From Candidatus Kapaibacterium sp. (GTDB lineage Bacteria; Bacteroidota; Ignavibacteria; Kapaibacteriales; UBA961), in NCBI GenBank assembly GCA_023259575.1, contig JALRHN010000065.1, forward strand, positions 1 to 10,877: 10,877 bases of DNA, given 5' to 3'. This document shows, piece after piece, positions 1 to 6,892 of this stretch (positions are counted from its first letter, which is position 1; the number at the start of each line of letters is the position of its first letter). A program made the translations under genes and the position numbers. Under the pieces are notes generated by a model. The model had not been told where the DNA came from, searched no databases, and worked only from the letters and a program-made list of their open reading frames with translations.

Positions 1-1211
1 CTATTACTTAATGCATGAGCTGGATACGATTTCATAAACGTGAATACAATTTCAATTGCTTTTGGAGTATGTAAATCATCAGCAATAGATTCTCTTAAGT
101 CAGATTCAAATGTATCAATAATAGCTATGTCATTAGAATCATTGCCAGATAATTCAAAGCACTCGTGGATATATTCTTGAATTCTTATTCGTGCTTTTTT
201 CGCAGATTCAATACCAAAAAAAGTAAAATTATGAACAGATGCATAATGAGTACTCAGTAAAGAAAATCGTATATCCAAAGGATCTAGTCCTTTGTCTAAT
301 AAGTCTTTAAGAGTATAAAAATTGCCTAAAGATTTACTCATTTTCTTGCCTTCTACTTCTAGGAATTCATTATGGCAAAAAAATGTAGATGTGTCTACTC
401 CATAACCAGCTTTACTTTGTGCTATTTCATCTTCATGATGAGGAAATCGTAAATCTACAGCACCAGTATGAATATCAAAAGGCAAACCCAAAATATGATT
501 TCCCATAGCTGAACATTCTATATGCCAACCAGGCCTTCCAGGAAGATATTGATTATCTAAAGTAAAATCCCAAAATGGTTCATTATCTTTCTTGGCTTTC
601 CAAAGAACAAAATCGCTTGCCTGTTCTTTGGCATATTCATCACTATCTATTCTAGAACCACTAATAACATTATCAAAATCAATGGCAAATAGTTTTCCAT
701 ATTTTTCTTTCGAGACCCAAAGTCCAACATTAAAATAAATGCTTCCATTAGAAATATATGCATATCCATTCCTATATATATTCTCAATCAAATCAAGCAT
801 TTGAGGAATATAATCAGTAGCATAAGGTATAGAATAAAAATGTTCTTTTTGAATACCTAAAACAGAAATATCATGCAAAAATTCTTGAGCATAGAAAGAA
901 GTTAATTTTTTTAAATTTTCTTTTGGATCATTTGTTTGTTTACCAAATTCTGCTTTCCATTCAGTACTATTCAATGCGCTATCGCGAATAGTTTTATCAT
1001 CAATATCAGTAATATTCATAACCCATTTTACAGAATAACCACCTATAATTCTCATTGCCCTTTGCAAAAAATCTGCAAATAAAAAAGCTCTGTGATTACC
1101 TATATGAGCATAATTGTATACAGTTGGGCCACAAGAATATATGCGAACTTCACCATGATGAATGGGAGTAAACTGTTCTACGGTCTTAGATAAAGTATTG
1201 TATAATTTCAT
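1..1211 (-). CDS. cysS: Cysteinyl-tRNA synthetase (C-terminal end outside window)
   Basis: Class I aminoacyl-tRNA synthetase that charges tRNA-Cys with cysteine in the cytoplasm. The frame is open from ATG at 1211 to the left edge, giving 403 complete residues; the rest of the C-terminal tRNA-binding (DALR-type) region is missing. The signature HIGN lies at residues 36-39 within CGPTVYNYAHIGN, and KMSKS at 290-294. The four zinc ligands expected for the family are all visible: Cys27, Cys233 (WHIEC), His258 and Glu262 (HHEDE). The 25- and 4-residue steps between the last three match the Escherichia coli enzyme as I remember it. The stretch between Cys27 and Cys233 is about 25 residues longer than in E. 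coli. It includes a lysine-rich segment around residues 95-110, which I believe is a lineage variant rather than damage. No Shine-Dalgarno is seen in the 16 bases between the upstream hairpin and the ATG. It lies downstream of asnS on the same strand. Identification is very secure. Confidence 0.97.
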   Translation of the reverse strand, partial: MKLYNTLSKTVEQFTPIHHGEVRIYSCGPTVYNYAHIGNHRAFLFADFLQRAMRIIGGYSVKWVMNITDIDDKTIRDSALNSTEWKAEFGKQTNDPKENLKKLTSFYAQEFLHDISVLGIQKEHFYSIPYATDYIPQMLDLIENIYRNGYAYISNGSIYFNVGLWVSKEKYGKLFAIDFDNVISGSRIDSDEYAKEQASDFVLWKAKKDNEPFWDFTLDNQYLPGRPGWHIECSAMGNHILGLPFDIHTGAVDLRFPHHEDEIAQSKAGYGVDTSTFFCHNEFLEVEGKKMSKSLGNFYTLKDLLDKGLDPLDIRFSLLSTHYASVHNFTFFGIESAKKARIRIQEYIHECFELSGNDSNDIAIIDTFESDLRESIADDLHTPKAIEIVFTFMKSYPAHALSN

Positions 1212-1227
1212 AAAGTATTATGTACAA

Positions 1228-1252
1228 ATAAGGCCGGTAAAACCGGCCTTAT
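1228..1252 (-). terminator. Perfect hairpin between asnS and cysS (terminator or attenuator)
   Basis: An 11-bp perfect stem (1228-1238 with 1242-1252) closes a 3-base loop. Its core, GGCCGGT/ACCGGCC, is strikingly G+C-rich for this DNA. Read on the minus strand it starts 12 bases after the asnS stop codon and is followed by a short T-rich stretch (TTATTTG), so an intrinsic terminator for asnS is the simplest reading. The T-tract is weak, and only 16 bases remain before the cysS start. Partial read-through into cysS, or a processing or attenuation signal, is therefore also possible. Confidence 0.75.
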
Positions 1253-1263
1253 AAAGAAGTTTA

Positions 1264-2613
1264 TTAAGGTACAATTCTATAAATCATTCTTGGGAATGGA
1301 ATTACTTCTCTAATATGTTCGGCACCAGATATCCACTTTACTGTTCTTTCTACACCAAGGCCAAATCCTGAATGCGGCACAGATCCATATTTTCTTAAAT
1401 CCAAAAACCATTGAAATGCTTCTATAGGAAGATTTTCATGTTCTATTCTAGCTAATAGTTCATCATAACTATCTTCTCTTTGGCTACCGCCAATAATTTC
1501 TCCTGCACCTTCTGGAGCCAACATATCCATAGCCAAAGCAACTTTTTGATTCTCGGGATCTCTTTTCATGTAAAAAGCTTTTACTTCTGTGGGATATCGA
1601 TGAATGATACAAGGCTTATCAAATTGTTGCATAATAGCCTCTTCTTGGGGGGCACCAAAATCCTCACCCCAAGGAAAATCTATCTGTATTTCAGAGCCAT
1701 CAGCTTGTTTTTTATTCAATTTTACATTGTTCTTATTTAGCCAATCTACAGCTTCAGTATAGCTCATTCTATAAAAAGGGCGGCGCACAGCTTCAAGCTT
1801 AGATATATCTCTGCCCATTGCTGCAAGTTCTTTTGGACATGTTTTTAGGACATATTGAACGATATATTCAACCATGTCTTCGGCTAAATCCATATCATCA
1901 TTTAAGTCGAAATATGCCATTTCAGGCTCAACCATCCAAAATTCTGTAAGATGCCTTCTTGTTTTGGATTTTTCAGCTCGGAATGTTGGGCCAAATGTAT
2001 ACACTTTACCTAATGCCATGGCACTAGCTTCTGCATAAAGCTGACCAGATTGAGATAAATACGCTTTGCCCAAATCAAAATATTCAGTCTCGAACAAAGT
2101 AGAAGTACCTTCACATGCACTAGGAGTTAGAATCGGCGAATCCATCAATCTAAATCCATTGCCATCAAAAAAATCTCTAATTGCTTTTACAACCGAAGAT
2201 CTAATCCTCATTATTGCATGTTGTCTGGTGCTACGCAACCAAAGATGACGATGTTCCATCAGAAATTCAGTGCCATGTTCTTTAGGAGAAATAGGATAAT
2301 CTTTTGATATTTGCCATATTTTGATATTGGTAATATCTAATTCAACACCACTTGGAGCGCGGCTTTCAGACCTAACAGTACCTGTTATAGAAACAGAACT
2401 TTCTTGGGTTAATGAATTGGCTTTTTCAAATAATTCATCACCAATAGAAGGCCTAAACGCAACACATTGAACAATGCCCGATCCATCACGTAATTTGATG
2501 AAACATAATTTACCTTTATCAGTTTTATCAGAAACCCAACCATTTAAGGTAACTTCCTGCCCAATTAAGTCTGATAATTGCTCGATTGTCTTATAAGAAT
2601 GATAGCGAGACAT
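1264..2613 (-). CDS. asnS: Asparaginyl-tRNA synthetase
   Basis: Class IIb aminoacyl-tRNA synthetase that attaches asparagine to tRNA-Asn in the cytoplasm. The 449-residue protein is full length for the family. An N-terminal OB-fold anticodon-binding domain covers about residues 18-105 (VTLNGWVSDK, then KLRDGSGIVQC). The catalytic domain follows. Motif 2 is at about 211-231 (FRAEKS, then RRHLTEFWMVEPE). The region GEIIGGSQRE is at 371-380, and motif 3 is GFGLGVER at 416-423. The ending IPFPRM (438-443) and the AFYMKRDPENQ-type segment separate AsnRS from the related AspRS. The start is ATG at 2613, preceded by a weak purine stretch (GGA, 5 bases upstream). An own AsnRS means asparagine can be charged directly rather than only by transamidation of Asp-tRNA-Asn. 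cysS follows on the same strand, and nuoG diverges upstream. Confidence 0.98.
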   Translation of the reverse strand: MSRYHSYKTIEQLSDLIGQEVTLNGWVSDKTDKGKLCFIKLRDGSGIVQCVAFRPSIGDELFEKANSLTQESSVSITGTVRSESRAPSGVELDITNIKIWQISKDYPISPKEHGTEFLMEHRHLWLRSTRQHAIMRIRSSVVKAIRDFFDGNGFRLMDSPILTPSACEGTSTLFETEYFDLGKAYLSQSGQLYAEASAMALGKVYTFGPTFRAEKSKTRRHLTEFWMVEPEMAYFDLNDDMDLAEDMVEYIVQYVLKTCPKELAAMGRDISKLEAVRRPFYRMSYTEAVDWLNKNNVKLNKKQADGSEIQIDFPWGEDFGAPQEEAIMQQFDKPCIIHRYPTEVKAFYMKRDPENQKVALAMDMLAPEGAGEIIGGSQREDSYDELLARIEHENLPIEAFQWFLDLRKYGSVPHSGFGLGVERTVKWISGAEHIREVIPFPRMIYRIVP

Positions 2614-2642
2614 ATGTATCCAATTGATTTGTATAGTACTTA

Positions 2643-2672
2643 TAAAAGTATATTGACTATTTATAGAATCAA
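2643..2672 (-). promoter_or_regulatory. Possible Bacteroidota-type promoter of asnS
   Basis: On the minus strand a TTG (2672-2670) is separated by 19 bases from TACTTTTA (2650-2643). This resembles the Bacteroidota consensus TTG-N19/20-TAnnTTTG with one mismatch in the last base. It would start transcription roughly 20-25 bases before the asnS ATG. Such short motifs are expected by chance in AT-rich DNA, so this is only a candidate. Confidence 0.3.
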
Positions 2673-3012
2673 TATTTAGCCTACATTAAGACTAATTCTT
2701 TCACAAATCAACGAAAAAAAAGCGAATTATTTGAATAATGAAGTAATTATGATTGGAAATAACACCTGATAGAAAAAACAAAGGCTTAGTATAAAGAATA
2801 TTATTTTAGCATATCACCACAGATTTACCATAAAAATTAGATCTATAAATCAAAATATCTTTAAGTAAAGTGTATATATTTTTAAAAAGAAATGAAACTT
2901 CTCAATAATTCCCTTTTATCACATTCTCAAAAGTTTGTATTTTGCGCCTCCGTGAAGCTATGTAATAGAAATTCGGATGATTTCTGAAGAGTATAATTGC
3001 TATCTCCACCTT

Positions 3013-3031
3013 TTTCAATAAGTTATTGAAA
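3013..3031. promoter_or_regulatory. 19-base perfect palindrome upstream of nuoG (operator candidate)
   Basis: TTTCAATAA and TTATTGAAA form a 9-1-9 perfect dyad around a central G, ending 44 bases before the nuoG start. The near-zero spacer suits a dimeric DNA-binding protein better than a transcript hairpin. Just downstream, TTTTCA (3040-3045) and TGAAAA (3049-3054) form a smaller inverted repeat with similar half-sites. If the TATAAT at 2992-2997 were a -10 element, the palindrome would sit just after the transcription start, a typical repressor position. The regulator is unknown. Confidence 0.4.
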
Positions 3032-3075
3032 TCGAATCCTTTTCAAGATGAAAATGTTCACCGGAGCATATTTCT

Positions 3076-4839
3076 ATGCCTCAGATAATTATTGACGGAC
3101 AAAGAGTTGAAGCTGCAGCAGGTTCTACTATTATTGAAGCTGCCATGCAAATTGAAAAGACCTTGCCACATTTTTGTTGGCATCCAGGCTTAAGTGTATC
3201 TGGAAATTGCCGCATGTGTTTGGTAAATGTTGGATTCCCAAAAAAAGGAGCAGATGGTGCTCATGAATTTGATGAATCTGGCAATGTTATTGTTCAATGG
3301 GGTCCTAAATTGTCTATAGGTTGCGCAACACCTATAGCCGATGGTATGATTGTAGATACACAAGGACAAAGAACCGAGCATGCACAACATGCCATCATGG
3401 AATTTTTGCTTATTAATCATCCGTTAGATTGCCCTATTTGCGATGAGGCCGGCCAATGTAAATTGCAGGAATATGCTTTTAATCATTCAAATGGTAAAAG
3501 TAGATTCATAGAGCAAAAAAATCACAAAGACAAAAGAGTAAAGCTTGGGCCACGTGTATTATTTGATGCAGAGCGTTGTATCTCTTGTTCACGATGCATA
3601 CGTTTTGCAGATGAAATTGCAAAACAACCAGCATTAACTTTTGTACAACGTGGAGACCATGTAACAATTCAAACATTTCCTGGGATGGAGTTTGATAGTC
3701 CATATTCCATGAATGTCATTGATATATGCCCTGTTGGCGCTCTCACCAGTATGGACTTCCGATTTAATGCAAGAGTTTGGGAAATGAGTTTCACAAATTC
3801 TATCTGCCCGGGTTGCTCACGTGGATGTAATGTTAAACTTGGTGTACGAAATAATGAGATTTTAAGAATAGAGCCACGCACTAATATGCATGTTAATGAA
3901 TATTGGATGTGTGATGCTGGAAGGCTAGAACAATATTCTTATGTAAATGAGAATAGAATTTCAGAGCCTCATCTTAAAGGTAAGCACACCGATTGGGAAT
4001 CTGCGATTATTGCAGTAAATGAAGTATTACAAGCATATAATTCTAATCAGATTATGGTCATAGGCTCTGCTTATGGAACTAATGAAGATATATATGCAAC
4101 TATACGATTTGCAAAAGAAATAGCGAAAACATCACATATAGATTTCTTAGAACATAGAGACCCAGCATTTTCTGATGAAATGTTAAAGTTGACAGATAGA
4201 ACTCCAAATCATAATGGAGCTATAGCACTTGGATTATTTACTAATCAGCATGAATCACAGGCTGAAATCATTGCACAGAAAATAGCTAAACATTCAATTA
4301 AAGTGATCATTGCAATTGGAGAAAATATTGCTTCTCACCCGGCATTTTCAAATATCTTGGGTAATGTTGAGCATATAATTTCTTTAGCTTCTAATGATAA
4401 TGAAACAAACAAGGTTGCATCGATAGTATTACCATCTTCCACATATGCCGAGGTATATGGTACATTTACTAATGCAGCTCAAAGAGTTCAATTATTAGAA
4501 CCAGCAATTGCCACCAAAGAGAATGAGCGTTTTATGGGCTTAAAGATGAGCCGATGGGACAAATTAGGTGCATATAATGATCGTTGGTCTCAAGGTGAAA
4601 AAAGGAATTCACGTCCAGTTTGGAGTATATTGTCGGCAATAGCTTTACAACATGGACACAATTGGAATTATACTTCTGCAGAAGATGTATTTGAATCAAT
4701 TGTATCATCATATACATTGTTTCACGATATGTCTTATGTATTATTAGAAGAATATCAAGGATTGGTATTAGGTAATGCAAAGAACCCTGAAGCCAAAAAA
4801 GTGGTATATGAGTCACATCTTTTAAAACCACAGATATAA
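3076..4839 (+). CDS. nuoG: NADH-quinone oxidoreductase subunit G (complex I, Nqo3-type)
   Basis: Peripheral-arm subunit of respiratory complex I; it passes electrons from the NADH-oxidising NuoEF module along iron-sulfur clusters towards NuoI. The 587 residues show, in order: a 2Fe-2S ferredoxin domain with N1b ligands Cys34, Cys45, Cys48 and Cys83; the N5 His/Cys site His115, Cys119, Cys122, Cys128 (HPLDCPICDEAGQC); the N4 site Cys168, Cys171, Cys174 and Cys218; and a molybdopterin-oxidoreductase-like region whose 4Fe-4S motif Cys244, Cys247, Cys251, Cys279 would hold the extra cluster N7, absent from many complexes I. N1b and N5 numbering matches Thermus Nqo3 as I recall it. The C-terminal part (about 300-587) is divergent and shorter than in long NuoG proteins. 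The start is supported by GGAG 9 bases upstream. It is the first gene of a nuoGHI unit, 31 bases before nuoH, with no nuoE or nuoF nearby. Confidence 0.96.
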   Translation: MPQIIIDGQRVEAAAGSTIIEAAMQIEKTLPHFCWHPGLSVSGNCRMCLVNVGFPKKGADGAHEFDESGNVIVQWGPKLSIGCATPIADGMIVDTQGQRTEHAQHAIMEFLLINHPLDCPICDEAGQCKLQEYAFNHSNGKSRFIEQKNHKDKRVKLGPRVLFDAERCISCSRCIRFADEIAKQPALTFVQRGDHVTIQTFPGMEFDSPYSMNVIDICPVGALTSMDFRFNARVWEMSFTNSICPGCSRGCNVKLGVRNNEILRIEPRTNMHVNEYWMCDAGRLEQYSYVNENRISEPHLKGKHTDWESAIIAVNEVLQAYNSNQIMVIGSAYGTNEDIYATIRFAKEIAKTSHIDFLEHRDPAFSDEMLKLTDRTPNHNGAIALGLFTNQHESQAEIIAQKIAKHSIKVIIAIGENIASHPAFSNILGNVEHIISLASNDNETNKVASIVLPSSTYAEVYGTFTNAAQRVQLLEPAIATKENERFMGLKMSRWDKLGAYNDRWSQGEKRNSRPVWSILSAIALQHGHNWNYTSAEDVFESIVSSYTLFHDMSYVLLEEYQGLVLGNAKNPEAKKVVYESHLLKPQI

Positions 4840-4870
4840 TTATTAACAGCTAATTGAACACAGGTAATAG

Positions 4871-5932
4871 ATGGATGCGATTCCTGCCGGCGCCCTCATA
4901 TTGGGAGTAAAATTATTTTTAGTAGTTAATGTACTATTGATAATTGCTGCTTATTTGGTGTATTTTGAACGTAAGATTTCAGCTTGGATGCAAAGCAGAG
5001 TTGGCCCAAATAGGGTTGGCCCATTAGGATTATTGCAATCATTTGCTGATGTATTTAAACTGTATACTAAAGAGGATATTGTTCCTGCATTAGTAGACAA
5101 AAAATACCATATGATTGCACCAGTAATTTCAATTGGTATTTCTATGGCTACCTATGCAGTTATTCCATTTGGTGAATATTATGTAGGTGGAGTTAATCTT
5201 ATGGCAGTTGCTCCTGGCATTAGTATAGGATTACTCTATCTATTGGCAATGTCATCTATTGGAGTATACGGAATTACCCTAGCTGGGTGGTCATCTAATA
5301 ATAAATATTCACTATTAGGTGGGTTAAGATCTGCTGCCCAAATGATATCATATGAATTATCGATGGGTCTTGCATTAATTGGTGCATTAATGATATCTGG
5401 GTCTTTAGATTTATTAGAAATTGTTAAGTCTCAAAGCGGTGGAAAATGGAATTTATTTTTCCAACCTATAGGTTTTATAATATTTTTAGTAGCAGCATTT
5501 GCAGAAACAAATAGAGCCCCATTTGATTTGCCTGAAGCCGAACCAGAATTAGTTGGAGGATATCATACTGAATATAGTGGAATGAAATTTGGTTTATTCT
5601 ATTTAGCAGAATATATCAATATGCTTACAGCATCATGTATGGTAACAGTGATCTATCTAGGTGGCTGGGATATTCCATTCTTATATGAAAACTTAGCTAA
5701 GGCTGGAATATCACAAGGAAATCCATTATTAGCACTTATTCAGTTTGGAGTATTTTTTGGCAAATTAATTCCATTACTCTTTTTCTTTATTTGGGTTCGA
5801 TGGTCATTACCACGTTTCCGCTATGATCAATTAATGGATTTAGGATGGAAAGTAATGCTTCCTCTTGCATTAGCAAATATTCTCTTAACAGGAATTGTAA
5901 TGACGATTCTTCAATATTTTGGCATATTGTAA
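4871..5932 (+). CDS. nuoH: NADH-quinone oxidoreductase subunit H (membrane, quinone site)
   Basis: Integral membrane subunit of complex I (ND1 homologue). It joins the peripheral arm to the proton-pumping arm and forms much of the quinone channel. The 353 residues match usual family length and show about eight hydrophobic membrane segments (roughly 8-31, 83-100, 117-139, 158-176, 197-212, 241-265, 287-310, 327-351). Diagnostic conserved loops are YFERKISAWMQSRVGPNR (31-48) and the acidic ETNRAPFDLPEAEPELVGG (212-230), followed by YHTEYSGMKF; these acidic residues lie near the quinone site in known structures. The ATG is preceded by a weak AGG six bases upstream. It lies between nuoG (31-base gap) and nuoI (39-base gap) and is surely cotranscribed. 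No defect is seen. Confidence 0.98.
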   Translation: MDAIPAGALILGVKLFLVVNVLLIIAAYLVYFERKISAWMQSRVGPNRVGPLGLLQSFADVFKLYTKEDIVPALVDKKYHMIAPVISIGISMATYAVIPFGEYYVGGVNLMAVAPGISIGLLYLLAMSSIGVYGITLAGWSSNNKYSLLGGLRSAAQMISYELSMGLALIGALMISGSLDLLEIVKSQSGGKWNLFFQPIGFIIFLVAAFAETNRAPFDLPEAEPELVGGYHTEYSGMKFGLFYLAEYINMLTASCMVTVIYLGGWDIPFLYENLAKAGISQGNPLLALIQFGVFFGKLIPLLFFFIWVRWSLPRFRYDQLMDLGWKVMLPLALANILLTGIVMTILQYFGIL

Positions 5933-5971
5933 TTAAAAGAGTATAAAAAGTAGATTTTTAGAGAATAATAC

Positions 5972-6469
5972 ATGAACATAAAGAAGAATACAGAATTAGA
6001 AAGAATGACATTCTGGGAAAAGATTTATCTTCCAGAAATTGCAAGAGGTCTTTCTTTAACATTCAAACAGATGTTTGAACCAACATTTACAAGACAATAC
6101 CCTGAAGAGCGTTGGATACCAACAGGCTCTTATCGTGGGCGTCCGGTTTTAGTTTTAGAAGAAGATGGAGAACGATGTGTAGCATGTGGTTTATGTTCTA
6201 GGGTTTGCCCTGCCCTTGCTATTGAAGTTCAAGCTGGAGAAACAGATAAAGTTAAAGAACGTTATCCAGCAAAATTTGAAATCAATATGTTGCGTTGTAT
6301 CTATTGTGGCTTCTGCGAGGAAGTGTGTCCTGAAGAAGCAATTATCATGAGTAAAGATTATGAATTAGTTTTTACAAGCCAGGAAGAAGCAATTCTAGGT
6401 AAAGATAAATTACTAATACCAATTGCTCAACTTCAAGATAGATTAGAATTTTTACGTCAATACAGATAA
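5972..6469 (+). CDS. nuoI: NADH-quinone oxidoreductase subunit I (2 x 4Fe-4S)
   Basis: Ferredoxin-like subunit of complex I carrying clusters N6a and N6b, which relay electrons from NuoG to the terminal cluster in NuoB next to the quinone. It is 165 residues long, normal for the family. Two complete CxxCxxCxxxCP motifs are visible: Cys69, Cys72, Cys75, Cys79, and Cys109, Cys112, Cys115, Cys119 (CIYCGFCEEVCPEEAI). In the paired 2x[4Fe-4S] fold the fourth cysteine of each motif ligates the partner cluster. The N-terminal 40 residues (FWEKIYLPEIARGLSLTFKQ) are the amphipathic part expected to contact the membrane subunits. The start is ATG at 5972 with AGAG about 9 bases before it. It is the last gene of the nuoGHI unit; a strong terminator begins 20 bases after its stop. 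The more usual next gene, nuoJ, is absent. Confidence 0.98.
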   Translation: MNIKKNTELERMTFWEKIYLPEIARGLSLTFKQMFEPTFTRQYPEERWIPTGSYRGRPVLVLEEDGERCVACGLCSRVCPALAIEVQAGETDKVKERYPAKFEINMLRCIYCGFCEEVCPEEAIIMSKDYELVFTSQEEAILGKDKLLIPIAQLQDRLEFLRQYR

Positions 6470-6488
6470 AATGTTTTTGATATATGTT

Positions 6489-6525
6489 AAAGCAAGTTCA
6501 CATGAAATATGTGACTTGCTTTTTT
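6489..6525 (+). terminator. Intrinsic terminator after nuoI
   Basis: Arms 6489-6503 and 6509-6522 pair over 14 base pairs with a single bulged T, around a 5-base loop. A run of six T (6520-6525) follows the G+C part. It begins 20 bases after the nuoI stop, so the nuoGHI transcript should end here. Confidence 0.9.
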
Positions 6526-6527
6526 AT

Positions 6528-6574
6528 TAGGTATCTCCATCCTCTTGTAAGAAAACTTTATTACACGATACCTA
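6528..6574. repeat. Imperfect stem structure between nuoI terminator and next gene
   Basis: TAGGTATC (6528-6535) and GATACCTA (6567-6574) are exact inverse complements 31 bases apart. Inside, TGTAA (6546-6550) and TTACA (6561-6565) can also pair. Together they could fold a two-tier stem in the leader of the downstream gene. The outer pair is only 8 bp with a long gap, so chance is a real possibility. Confidence 0.3.
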
Positions 6575-6579
6575 TCTGA

Positions 6580-6607
6580 TTGATTTTACATAAAAAGTTG
6601 ATACAAT
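6580..6607 (+). promoter_or_regulatory. Possible sigma-70-like promoter at start of small gene
   Basis: TTGATT (6580-6585) and TACAAT (6602-6607) are 16 bases apart, a fair match to -35 and -10 boxes. The -10 box directly abuts the ATG at 6608, so transcription would start inside that reading frame, near 6614. Either the promoter is spurious, or it serves a shorter form starting at ATG 6647 and the downstream peptidase genes. Confidence 0.2.
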
Positions 6608-6862
6608 ATGGATGACGATATATTTATTTTTTCTCATGATCATTTGATGCAACAAGTAGCAGATTCTCAATTAGAACTTGGCTATCATAAAGTACGCTTT
6701 TATATAGACGCACCTGGTATTCCATCAAAACATAAAACTGAACACATTGAAGACTTTTATCTATCACCATCTGGTGGTACGCTAAGAGATAGTTCCATGA
6801 ATATAGTAATCTATAGCGCAAAGTATGACAAATACAAAGGCTATGGCAAGATGTCTAATTGA
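6608..6862 (+). CDS. Small hypothetical protein (84 residues)
   Basis: I do not recognise this protein. It is soluble-looking, with no signal peptide, membrane segment or cysteine. It is rich in Asp, His, Lys and Tyr, with an acidic start (MDDDIF), a central RFYIDAPGIPSKHKTEHIEDFY segment split over residues 30-51, and a basic Tyr/Lys/Gly-rich tail (KYDKYKGYGKM). The sequence would suit a small alpha/beta protein with two or three strands, but this is a guess. Codon use (AT-rich third positions, ordinary amino acid mix) looks like its neighbours, which favours a real gene. It has no Shine-Dalgarno, and a shorter start at 6647 is possible. It follows the nuoI terminator and ends 30 bases before the first M16 gene with no terminator between, so it probably heads that operon. 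It might be a small cytoplasmic protein unrelated to proteolysis. Confidence 0.6.
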   Translation: MDDDIFIFSHDHLMQQVADSQLELGYHKVRFYIDAPGIPSKHKTEHIEDFYLSPSGGTLRDSSMNIVIYSAKYDKYKGYGKMSN

Positions 6863-6892
6863 ATATATTTTTTTCACAATTTTATAATAAGT

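Larger units (their letters stand above)
2614..3075. other. Gene-free divergent intergenic region, asnS / nuoG
   Basis: These 462 bases separate the divergent asnS and nuoG genes. They are very AT-rich, especially 2700-2900, with A- and T-runs. I find no convincing gene: open frames are short and resemble no known protein. It must hold promoters in both directions. Candidates are the asnS promoter at 2643-2672 and, for nuoG, a TATTTTGC element at 2938-2945 (one base short of TAnnTTTG, no clear partner TTG) and a TATAAT at 2992-2997 without a convincing -35. A palindrome lies at 3013-3031. GGAG at 3063-3066, 9 bases before the nuoG ATG, is a plausible ribosome binding site. Confidence 0.7.

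Noticed and set aside
1212..1227. Separate promoter for cysS between hairpin and start codon
   Set aside because: The 16 bases cannot hold a full promoter, and no -35 or TTG box fits across the hairpin.
1480..1740. 86-codon open frame on the plus strand inside asnS
   Set aside because: It lies wholly antisense to a clear asnS, has low-complexity Phe/Leu/Ile/Ser composition and resembles no family; a frame shadow.
2892..2987. 31-codon open frame (MKLLNNSLLS...) upstream of nuoG, possible leader peptide
   Set aside because: No Shine-Dalgarno, no run of regulatory codons and no attenuator hairpin tied to it; a frame this short is expected by chance.
2992..2997. TATAAT as a nuoG -10 box
   Set aside because: No acceptable -35 lies 16-18 bases upstream (sequence there is AAATTC), and a perfect hexamer is common in DNA this AT-rich; noted but not called.
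3031..3039. ATCGAATCC resembling a tRNA T-loop
   Set aside because: No acceptor, D or anticodon arm can be paired around it and no CCA end follows.
3048..3075. ATG at 3048 as an upstream start for nuoG
   Set aside because: It is out of frame with nuoG, while ATG 3076 has a GGAG at good spacing and gives the exact ferredoxin-domain N-terminus of the family.
4532..4831. 99-codon open frame on the minus strand inside nuoG
   Set aside because: It is antisense to the nuoG C-terminal region, in the frame that AT-rich coding DNA leaves open; no recognisable domain. Other antisense frames in nuoG and the M16 genes were dismissed for the same reason.
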